Shown here in pieces: positions 54,901 to 61,343 of a stretch of DNA of 61,343 bases; the first letter of the stretch is position 1; each line of letters opens with the position of its first letter. Below the pieces are notes generated by a model. That model was not told the origin of the DNA. It saw only the letters and a list, made by a program, of their open reading frames with translations, and did not search any database. The position numbers and the translations under genes are program-made. Location: NCBI RefSeq assembly GCF_004340525.1, contig NZ_SLWX01000019.1:1-61343 (forward strand). The letters are read 5' to 3'. This DNA comes from Chromatocurvus halotolerans (GTDB lineage: Bacteria > Pseudomonadota > Gammaproteobacteria > Pseudomonadales > Halieaceae).

Positions 54901-57377
54901 CGGGCTACGGCGGGACACAGCGTCTGGTGCGCCGCCTGTACCAGCGCCGGGGCGAAGCCGGTCTCATTGAGGCTGTGCGCATGATCGCGTCCGGCCGCGC
55001 CATCGATGCGCAGGAAGCGCTGGCCGCGGGTCTCGTCGACAGCGTGGTGTCGCGGCAAGGCCCAGTCGAAGCGGCGATGGCTCTGGTGCGCGAGTACCTG
55101 TCCGGCGACGGTCCCCTGAAGGAGGCCATGGCTCAGCACACGGCCTACCTGGCGGCGCGGGAGGAAACCCTGCCCTTTGACGACGGCCTGCTGCAGGACC
55201 CGCGCCTCGCACCAACCCTCGCGCAGCTGCGGGCCGGTGGACGTGGTCGCTGTCTCGACAGGATTCTCGATGCTGTGAGCTTTGGCGCGCGGGAAGGGCA
55301 GGCAGCCGGCCTCAGGCACGAGGCCCAGCTGTTCGCCGAAGCCGTGTGCGATCCGTCTGCGGGCCCGGTCGGCATCAGTGCCTTCCTGGAGCGCCGCAGT
55401 GCGCCGCTTCCTGTCAAGTACACGGTCGTGCCGCCGGATGCCGACGCGGCGCTGCGCGGTGAGCTTGAGGGCAGGGGAGACCTGTTGCCGCTGGACGCGC
55501 CTTTTTATCCGGGGGTCACCCCGCTGCCGCGCTATCAGTATGGCATGGGCGTGGCCAAGAGCCCGCAGGATGGCGCACCCGCGCATGGCGACCCCGTGGA
55601 CGCCGAGCACCTGCTGGTGTTCCCGACCCCGGAGCCGGGCCCGAACGAGGCACTGGTGTACGTGCTTGCCTCGGAGATGAACTTCAACGATATCTGGGCC
55701 ATCACCGGTATCCCGGTGTCGCCCTTCGATGCCCGTGACGCAGATGTACAGGTCACCGGCTCCGGCGGCGTTGCCATGGTTGCGCAACTGGGCGAAGAAC
55801 TGGTGCGCGAAGGCCGCCTCGCGGTAGGCGACCTGGTCACCCTTTATTCCGGGCAGAGCGAACTGCTCTCTCCGGACCAGGGTCTCGACCCCATGGCGGC
55901 GGATTTTCGCATTCAGGGCTACGAGCGCAACGATGGCAGTCATGCCCAGTTCCTGGTAGTTCAGGGACCGCAGATGCACCGCAAGCTTCCGGGACTCACT
56001 ATCGAGGAGGCCGGCTCCTACGGCCTGACCCAGGGCACCATTCACCGCGCCTTGTTCACCACGCTGGCCATTCAGCCGGGGCGTCGCCTGTTCGTGGAAG
56101 GCGCCTCCACCGGCACGGGCCTTGACTGCCTGCGTATGGCCAGGCAGACCGGCCTTGCCGTTGTCGGGATGGTGTCCTCGGAGGAGCGTGGCGAGCGGGT
56201 GCGACAGCATGGCGGTCAGCCGGTCAATCGACGCGACGAGCGCTGGGCCGCGTGTTTTACGCCCGTGCCGGACAATCCCGCAGACTGGGCGGCCTGGGAA
56301 CAGGCCGGCGAGCCCTTTGTCAATGTTGTGCGTGAGCAGGCCGGTGGAGAGATTGACTATGTTGTGTCCCACGCTGGCGAAAACGCCTTCCCGCGCTCCT
56401 TCCAGGCCCTGGGTGAGGGCGGCGTGCTCACTTTCTACGGTGCGTCGTCAGGCTACCGCTTCTCGTTCATGGGCAAGGCCGGAGCCAGCACCCCGGCGGC
56501 AATGTTCAAGCGTGCTGGCCTGCGCGCCGGCAACACGCTCCTCATCGTTTACGGACCCGGCGCGGATGACGGTATCGTCGACCCCGTCGCCATTGAAGCC
56601 ATCGAGGTTGGCTGTGCCCTGGGGGCTCAGGTTGCGGTGCTTGCCGATACCGCCTCACAGCGTGAGTTCGTGACCTCGCTTGGCTTTGGAACACGGCTGA
56701 CAGGCGTTGTCAGCATGGATTCGATCGCCCGCCGCCTGGGCGATGACTTCGATCCGCCGGGACCCTTCCCCCTGTTGCCGGATGCTTTCACGGAATCGGC
56801 GGAATTCAAGGAAGCGGTACGGCGGTTCTCTGATCGCACACTCAAGCCCATCGGTTCCGCGGTCGCCCCGCTGCTGCGCAATACGCTGGACAAGCGGGGC
56901 CTGCCGGATGTGATCTTCGAACGCCCCGGGCGGGATGGACTCAGCCTCGCCACGGCGCTGGTCAAGCCCAACGTCGGCAAGGTGCTTTACGCCGAGGATC
57001 TCTCGGGTCAGCGTCTGTCCTTCTACGCACCGCAGGTCTGGATGCGGCAGCGACGCATCCTCATGCCCAGCGCCGAGATCCGCGGCACCCACCTCAACAC
57101 GGCGCGCGAGTTTGCCGAGATGCAGGAGCGTATTGCCGCGGGCATGGGAGATGTGATGCCCCCAGTGCCGGTTGCGCTGCAGGACATTGCCGGGGCACAC
57201 CAGGCCATGTGGGAGAACCGTCACGCCGGTGCAAATTACGTTGCGGTGCACGGATTACCCCGCGCGGGGTTGAAAACCCGCGACGAACTTTACCGGGCAT
57301 GGGCCATCAGCGAGGCGGAAAAGCGCGGTGAGACTCTGGCACACATCGACACTGGATCAGCAGGAGCACTGCGATGA
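51969..57377 (+). CDS. pcs: Trifunctional propionyl-CoA synthase
   Basis: This 1802-residue protein fuses three enzymes. An acetyl-CoA-synthetase-like ligase (about residues 1-850) has TSGSTGKPKGVVHTHGGW near 404 and the catalytic lysine in TRSGKYMRRTL near 778. An enoyl-CoA hydratase (about 850-1150) has AFVAGANVKELLE near 899 and ALGGGCELMLACA near 944. A zinc-type medium-chain reductase (about 1200-1802) has EMNFNDIWAITG near 1235 and LFVEGASTGTGLDCLRMA near 1375. The order and length match Chloroflexus propionyl-CoA synthase, which turns 3-hydroxypropionate, ATP, CoA and NADPH into propionyl-CoA through enclosed acrylyl-CoA. GAGGGGG lies 6 bases before the GTG at 51969; an upstream ATG (51954) lacks a site. 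It overlaps mcr by 4 bp. Confidence 0.93.
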   Translation: MTVNSDLWGLLPDEADESRQRRRAIDDPGSYHGDIAASELHWFDGDGWLTRSSRGSWQRLTGESETPDDDWRPWQQGLDDSAAPYYRWFVGAETNACFNEVDRHVLAGRGSHTAIVFEGDRWDPSRNAGKGGPVHEEHISYRKLLRESVLRAQVLSSLGLSRGDRIAFNLPNILEQIYYTEAAKRLGIIYTPVFGGFSAKTLSDRVFDAGARVVVTADGGYRNAEVVAYKETFTDPALDNFIPRTAALACFEAVLDDCDLGDARTRIVDAVRAGVAGEITLERSDLMRELGVALAAEAELPAERSAALRTTVARELAGVGHAVDQVIVVRYTGQDITVQPRDRWSDDLVSDAAGCVLAAAREAGFDAPSLDALDDLDDRDYWRAFNASHPAEPVPADWPLFIIYTSGSTGKPKGVVHTHGGWLAGIAHTMRMVFNAGEDDRLYVVGDPGWITGQSYLVAAPLALGMTTVLSEGSPLFPHAGRFASIIERHGVTIFKAGSTFLKAVMTDPASVDDMAAYDMSGVKVATFCAEPVSPAVQQFGMERICPRYINSYWATEHGGMVFSCPWGDIKDLKPDAHTWPLPWIQAEVRIATESDSAGRATAWRRAEPGEKGELVITQPYPYLARTLWGDAGNLGSDDWRGDIERFTEVYFHRWSDGLAYTQGDYAREHDDGGVTLHGRSDDVINVSGHRIGTEEIEGAILRDKTLRKDSPVGNAVVVGAPHDEKGETPVAFLVPAPGARLGDDDFARLQGLVRSEKGVTAVPSDFLVVSAVPETRSGKYMRRTLRALLLDDPLGDLSTLRNPEVVDEIRDTVAGWKAFGQLAQARQIVQSYRHLRVETHSVAPGRQVALLVIDSPPVNSLNERSLDELNTVLQHIGHQDHIEALVITGAGSAFVAGANVKELLEVGEAGDLESAQTPPNAAHTAFSLLENLGKPVIAAVNGPALGGGCELMLACACVVADRHARFGQPEINLNLLPGYGGTQRLVRRLYQRRGEAGLIEAVRMIASGRAIDAQEALAAGLVDSVVSRQGPVEAAMALVREYLSGDGPLKEAMAQHTAYLAAREETLPFDDGLLQDPRLAPTLAQLRAGGRGRCLDRILDAVSFGAREGQAAGLRHEAQLFAEAVCDPSAGPVGISAFLERRSAPLPVKYTVVPPDADAALRGELEGRGDLLPLDAPFYPGVTPLPRYQYGMGVAKSPQDGAPAHGDPVDAEHLLVFPTPEPGPNEALVYVLASEMNFNDIWAITGIPVSPFDARDADVQVTGSGGVAMVAQLGEELVREGRLAVGDLVTLYSGQSELLSPDQGLDPMAADFRIQGYERNDGSHAQFLVVQGPQMHRKLPGLTIEEAGSYGLTQGTIHRALFTTLAIQPGRRLFVEGASTGTGLDCLRMARQTGLAVVGMVSSEERGERVRQHGGQPVNRRDERWAACFTPVPDNPADWAAWEQAGEPFVNVVREQAGGEIDYVVSHAGENAFPRSFQALGEGGVLTFYGASSGYRFSFMGKAGASTPAAMFKRAGLRAGNTLLIVYGPGADDGIVDPVAIEAIEVGCALGAQVAVLADTASQREFVTSLGFGTRLTGVVSMDSIARRLGDDFDPPGPFPLLPDAFTESAEFKEAVRRFSDRTLKPIGSAVAPLLRNTLDKRGLPDVIFERPGRDGLSLATALVKPNVGKVLYAEDLSGQRLSFYAPQVWMRQRRILMPSAEIRGTHLNTAREFAEMQERIAAGMGDVMPPVPVALQDIAGAHQAMWENRHAGANYVAVHGLPRAGLKTRDELYRAWAISEAEKRGETLAHIDTGSAGALR

Positions 57378-60300
57378 GCGACAACACAGCTATCCCTGAA
57401 AGCACCAGCGGCGCACGTCTTGCGGGCAAGGTCGTCGTCCTCACCGGCGCTGCCGGCAATATCGGCAGCTGGATCAGCCGCAGCCTGCTGCGCGAGGGTG
57501 CCCGGGTGGTCATGGCGGGCCGCAACGGCGACAAGCTTGATGCGTTTATCGAGACGCTGGTCGCCGAGGGCTTCGATCGGGATGCCATGGCGGCCGCCGT
57601 CGGTGACAACGCCGACCCCGCAGTGTGCCGGGCAATCGTGGCGACGGCCATCGAACGCTTCGGGCGGCTGGACGTGCTGATCAATAACGCCGGTGCCGCC
57701 GGCCCGCGGCGCACGCTGCGGGAGATTCCCTTTACCGAGGCCGAGATGCGCGCCCGCGGTGACGACCAGACCATGTTCGACTCGGCGATGAATCTGCTCG
57801 GCGCGCCCTGGAACATGTCCCGCGCTGCCGTGCCTCACATGGCCGAGTGCGGCAGCATCATCAACATCTCCACCATTTTCTCGCGCACACATTACTTTGG
57901 CCGCATTCCCTACACAGTGCCAAAGAGCGGCCTGAATGCCCTGTCGCATGGACTGGCGCTGGAGCTTGGTGACGAGCGGGGTATTCGCGTCAATACCGTT
58001 TTCCCCGGCCCCATCGAGTCCGAGCGCATCGACAACGTCTTCGCTGCCATGGACAGCCTGCAGGGGGCGGAGCCGGGCAGCACGTCGAAGGAGTTTCGGG
58101 GGCTGATGATAAACCGCCGGCCGAATGCAGAGGGTGAGCTCGAGTACCGCTACCCTACGCCGGCAGATGTGGCATCGACAGTCACCTGGTTGTCCTCTGC
58201 AGAGTCCGCCTCGGTTTCCGGGCACGCCTTTGAGGTCACCAACGGCATGCAGGTGCCAGCCCAGAGCCGCTCGAAGCTCGTTTCCTGGCCCGACAAGCGC
58301 CTCGAGGATCTCACCGGCCAGGTGGTTCTCATCCTTGGTGGCACGGAGTACGAGGAGGCCCTGGAGTTCACTGAGCGGCACCTGGTCAGCGGTGCACGGG
58401 TGGTGCTTGCTTTCCGCACGCTCGAGGCGCTCGGCTATGCGCGCTCCCTGTCAGCCGTACGCGGGCTGGACCAGACGCACCTGGTGCATCTGGAGCCCCT
58501 GCGCAGCGAATCCGCCGAGCGCTGCTTTGACTATATCCGGGATCACTTCGGACGCCTCGATGCCGTTGTCGTTCTCCCACGATCCGGCAATGGCCGACAC
58601 GGTTATTCACTCAGCACGGCCGGTGATGAGGACGTCGCCGACTTCGTGCGTGACGAAATCGTCTCGCCGGTGGCCTTCGCCCGTGCGCTGGGCAACAACC
58701 TTGACCGCTGGGGCAGCGTAAGCGAAGCACCGGCCATCACCTATGTAACCAACCCCAGCGATGGCCACGGCAACCTGCTGAACGATATCAAGCGGGCCGC
58801 CATTGAAGCCCTGATACGCAGCTGGCGGCACGAGGACAGGCAGATGCGCAAGTCCGGTCAGCGGGACTGGGCGGTGCTGCCGAACCAGCTCGTGCGCTAC
58901 GACAACAACGAGGCGGACAACCTGGCCTTCGCCGCAGACTGGGCGGCAACGCTGACCAACCGGGTGCGACGCATGGACCCGATCAACCTCTGGGTGCCGA
59001 AGGATATCCGCCGCGCCACGGGTAAATCCAGCATGCCCAAGGCTATCCAGCGCGTCCTGCCCGGTCTGCACAAGGGCAAGACCGCCGTCATCACCGGCGG
59101 CAGCCTGGGTATCGGCCTGCAGCTGGGGCGCTTTCTCGCCATGGCCGGTGCCCGGGTGCTGCTTTCGGCACGCAGCGAAAGCAAGCTGCTGGAGGCGCGC
59201 GAGGAAATTGTCGAGGAACTTCGCGGTATCGGTTACCCGAATCCGGGTGAGCGCGTGCATATTCTCGCGGATATCGACGTGGGCGATGAAGCCTCGCTGG
59301 AGCGCCTGTTCACGCACTCTATCGAGCTTTTTGGGCATGTAGATTTTCTGATCAACAATGCCGGGATTTCCGGCGCTGAGGAGATGGTCGTGGACATGAC
59401 CCTCGAGGCCTGGAACCGCACCATGCAGGCCAACCTCATCTCCAACTACTCGCTTATCCGCAAGTACGCGCCGCTCATGAAAGCGCGGGGGTCGGGCACG
59501 GTAATGAACGTCTCCAGCTACTTCGGTGGCGAGAAGTATGTTGCCGTGGCCTACCCGAACCGGGCCGACTATGCCGTATCGAAAGCGGGACAGCGGGTGC
59601 TGGCGGAAATTCTCTCCCGGCATCTGGGGCCGGAAATCCAGATCAACGCGCTTGCCCCGGGGCCCGTCGATGGTGCCCGCTTGCGTGGCCTTGGCGGTGC
59701 GCCGGGCCTGTTCGAGCGGCGTGGCCGCCTGGTACTGGAAAACAAGCGACTGAACCGCGTTCATGCTGCGGTTCTCAGTGCCATGGAAGAGGGCATGACA
59801 GCCGAGGCGCTGCAGGCCATGGCGCGCAATGCGGTCGCAGATATCAGACGCGATACCGACGCCAGCAACTCCCTGGCCAGGCTGTTCGTGCAGGTCGAGG
59901 AAAGCCGCGAAGGGGGGACTTCAAGGAGCTACTTGCTGAACCGAGACCTGGCGGAAAAGTTGATGAACCGACTGGTCACCGGCGGACTCTTCCCGCCCGC
60001 GACGGCGGCGCGCTTTCTCGAGACATTCGTTGACGCGCCGGCACCCTTTCTCGACGACAGTGCCGTCAAAAAGGCGGCAAAAGGCATTGAAACCGGCATT
60101 CTTAATAGACTGCACCTGCACAAAATGCCCACGGATGAGCAGATTGGTCTGTCGACGATCTTCCACCTCGCTGACGATATCGCCAGCGGCGAGACTTTCC
60201 ACCCCTCGGGCGGCCTGAAATTCGACCGCTCCGTTACCGAGGGGGAGCTGCTGCTGAATCCGGACAGGGAGAGCCTCGCGAGGCTCGCAGGCAAACGCGT

Positions 60301-61015
60301 GGTGCTTATCGGTGATGCCATGCGCGAGGAGCTCGCGGCCATCGGCGCGGGCTTTATCGGGCAGGGCATCGAGTCACTGGTTGTGCTCACCCGCTCCAGA
60401 GAAGCCCAGGAAGAGATACAGCATTCCCTGGAGCCGGGGGCGGGCATTCCCATTGATGTGCGTGTGATTGGCGATGATGTTGAAACGGCCCTTGACGAGA
60501 TCCTGCAGAACCAGGGTGGATTCGATGTCGTTGTCAGCGCGCCGTTTGCGCGTCTGCCGTTCAATGCACTGGCAGCGGAAAAGGGCGAGTCGTGGACGCG
60601 GGTGCTGTCACACACGGACTTCGAGCGCCTGGTTGAGGATCAGCTCACGCACCACTTCCGCGTCGCCCGCCGTGCCGCACTGGTGCCGCGCTGCCAGATT
60701 GTATTGCTGACCCCGGACACCTCCTTTGTCTCGTCGCGGGAGGAGTTCGCCCTGGCGTTGTTTGTCAAGAACGCGTTGCACGCCTTCACGGTAACGCTGG
60801 GGGTGGAATCCGAACGTCTGCCTACGGTGCCTGCGGTCAATCAGGTCCAGCTCACCCGCCGCGCGCGGGCCGAGGAGCCGGCGACCGAGCAGGAACTGGC
60901 AGAGGAGATGACCCGCCTGGTCTATGCAGTGCTACAGTGCGCGGTGCCGGCGCCCAGCCCCAGCGAGAGTCGTTACCTCGCGCGGATCTTCCGGGGCAAT
61001 GCGGTGACCGTCTGA
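57374..61015 (+). CDS. mcr: Bifunctional malonyl-CoA reductase
   Basis: This 1213-residue protein matches the length and layout of Chloroflexus malonyl-CoA reductase (about 1220). Two halves each contain SDR-type Rossmann folds. In the N-terminal half (residues 1-550), VVLTGAAGNIGSWI near 21 binds NADPH, and Ser166, Tyr180 and Lys184 (IPYTVPK) are catalytic; this half reduces malonate semialdehyde to 3-hydroxypropionate. In the C-terminal half, AVITGGSLGIGLQLG near 571, the SSYFGGE stretch near 714, Tyr733 and Lys737 (DYAVSK) reduce malonyl-CoA to the semialdehyde. Each half also has a second, degenerate Rossmann unit. The ATG overlaps the pcs stop, so the pair is translationally coupled and works in sequence: malonyl-CoA to 3-hydroxypropionate to propionyl-CoA. 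Confidence 0.94.
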   Translation: MSDNTAIPESTSGARLAGKVVVLTGAAGNIGSWISRSLLREGARVVMAGRNGDKLDAFIETLVAEGFDRDAMAAAVGDNADPAVCRAIVATAIERFGRLDVLINNAGAAGPRRTLREIPFTEAEMRARGDDQTMFDSAMNLLGAPWNMSRAAVPHMAECGSIINISTIFSRTHYFGRIPYTVPKSGLNALSHGLALELGDERGIRVNTVFPGPIESERIDNVFAAMDSLQGAEPGSTSKEFRGLMINRRPNAEGELEYRYPTPADVASTVTWLSSAESASVSGHAFEVTNGMQVPAQSRSKLVSWPDKRLEDLTGQVVLILGGTEYEEALEFTERHLVSGARVVLAFRTLEALGYARSLSAVRGLDQTHLVHLEPLRSESAERCFDYIRDHFGRLDAVVVLPRSGNGRHGYSLSTAGDEDVADFVRDEIVSPVAFARALGNNLDRWGSVSEAPAITYVTNPSDGHGNLLNDIKRAAIEALIRSWRHEDRQMRKSGQRDWAVLPNQLVRYDNNEADNLAFAADWAATLTNRVRRMDPINLWVPKDIRRATGKSSMPKAIQRVLPGLHKGKTAVITGGSLGIGLQLGRFLAMAGARVLLSARSESKLLEAREEIVEELRGIGYPNPGERVHILADIDVGDEASLERLFTHSIELFGHVDFLINNAGISGAEEMVVDMTLEAWNRTMQANLISNYSLIRKYAPLMKARGSGTVMNVSSYFGGEKYVAVAYPNRADYAVSKAGQRVLAEILSRHLGPEIQINALAPGPVDGARLRGLGGAPGLFERRGRLVLENKRLNRVHAAVLSAMEEGMTAEALQAMARNAVADIRRDTDASNSLARLFVQVEESREGGTSRSYLLNRDLAEKLMNRLVTGGLFPPATAARFLETFVDAPAPFLDDSAVKKAAKGIETGILNRLHLHKMPTDEQIGLSTIFHLADDIASGETFHPSGGLKFDRSVTEGELLLNPDRESLARLAGKRVVLIGDAMREELAAIGAGFIGQGIESLVVLTRSREAQEEIQHSLEPGAGIPIDVRVIGDDVETALDEILQNQGGFDVVVSAPFARLPFNALAAEKGESWTRVLSHTDFERLVEDQLTHHFRVARRAALVPRCQIVLLTPDTSFVSSREEFALALFVKNALHAFTVTLGVESERLPTVPAVNQVQLTRRARAEEPATEQELAEEMTRLVYAVLQCAVPAPSPSESRYLARIFRGNAVTV

Positions 61016-61020
61016 GGGCC

Positions 61021-61059
61021 GGAGGACTGTCACCTATTGGTGGCAGACGGGGTTCCTCC
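61021..61059 (+). terminator. Bulged hairpin after mcr
   Basis: CTGTCACC-TATT-GGTGGCAG forms an 8-bp stem with one G-T pair. An outer GGAGGA/TCCTCC extends it across a 7-base bulge. No T-run follows, so it may protect the transcript end or assist Rho-dependent termination. Confidence 0.35.
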
Positions 61060-61123
61060 GGGTCCCCAGTAACAATCATGAAAGCCCATGGCTTTCCCGA
61101 AAGAGCATGGGCGGGTTGACGAC

Positions 61124-61303
61124 ATGGTCAGACGCAGAGGTTACTGGGCTCAGCTGGAGGAGCTCTACCGTCAGAATCGTCGCCTTTTCCTGCTGGTCAG
61201 CGCAATTGCCTTCCTGGTCGGATTTGTCGGTGGCAGCCTGTTCATGCTCGGTAGATGTCAAGATAGTTGCCGCGTAAATCATCCGGTTTCTCGTAACTGG
61301 TGA
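61124..61303 (+). CDS. Small single-pass membrane protein
   Basis: This 59-residue frame starts MVRRRGYWAQLEELYRQNRRLF and has one clear hydrophobic helix (LLVSAIAFLVGFVGGSLFML) followed by a short Cys-containing tail. A basic N-terminus before the helix predicts the N-terminus inside. The frame is open from 61088 as well. I do not recognise a family and it could be a chance frame, but the helix is convincing. Confidence 0.45.
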   Translation: MVRRRGYWAQLEELYRQNRRLFLLVSAIAFLVGFVGGSLFMLGRCQDSCRVNHPVSRNW

Positions 61304-61343
61304 CTATCGACGCTCTGGCCACAAAGACCTTCTCGCTCGGGGT

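Noticed and set aside
54534-56372. 612-codon open frame opposite pcs
   Set aside because: Antisense shadow of a clearly functional gene; composition is unlike a real protein.

Overview
The window reads as a GC-rich chromosomal stretch of a marine gammaproteobacterium, most likely a relative of the Halieaceae (OM60/NOR5 clade) with aerobic anoxygenic phototrophy. This placement is inference. It rests on a fused propionyl-CoA synthase next to a fused malonyl-CoA reductase, a PucC-type (BCD family) transporter behind two tandem PpsR/CrtJ-type operators, an ectoine operon, and many TonB-dependent receptors. No phage, plasmid or CRISPR region is visible. The extreme left edge may be the end of an IS21-like element.

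Layout. 0.3-4.5 kb: iron-uptake operon (siderophore receptor, small membrane protein, PepSY-type membrane protein) behind a Fur-like box. 4.5-6 kb: SDR gene remnant, then an NnrS protein with a terminator. 6.1-10.3 kb (minus): periplasmic molybdenum hydroxylase (large subunit, 2Fe-2S subunit, tri-haem cytochrome c). 10.4-12.9 kb: Ca/Na antiporter, TerB-like protein, ArsC-like phosphatase. 12.9-17.4 kb (minus): fused aconitase X, a TonB receptor broken by one in-frame amber codon, and a small copper-context protein. 17.4-21.3 kb (minus): ectABC-ask, where ectA has no standard start codon. 21.4-31 kb: a catabolic cluster on two divergent arms. The minus arm holds a flavin oxidoreductase, an acyl-CoA ligase and two thiolases. 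The plus arm holds a carotenoid/stilbene-cleaving oxygenase, a tandem HxlR regulator and a PaaN-like aldehyde dehydrogenase. 31-35.4 kb: dUTPase, a wHTH-nuclease-like protein, PhhB, then tusDCBE-trmA for tRNA modification. 35.4-43 kb: Bax-inhibitor-1-like protein, dienelactone hydrolase, a large unknown with papain-like residues, luciferase-like monooxygenase, PEBP, a TlpA/beta-propeller pair and tRNA-Arg. 43-46.6 kb: GNAT-C39 fusion, PucC-like transporter and a methyltransferase. 46.7-51.8 kb: TonB receptor, porin, CIA30 protein and a Zur-like regulator.

The most striking unit is 51.9-61.0 kb. It holds a trifunctional propionyl-CoA synthase (ligase, dehydratase and reductase in one chain) overlapped by 4 bp with a bifunctional malonyl-CoA reductase. 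Together they would turn malonyl-CoA into propionyl-CoA through 3-hydroxypropionate. This is the CO2-incorporating arm of the Chloroflexus 3-hydroxypropionate bicycle. Its promoter carries a perfect 9-bp inverted repeat. With the pigment-linked PucC gene this suggests light-assisted mixotrophic carbon assimilation. All functional calls come from reading motifs by eye; no database search was run.
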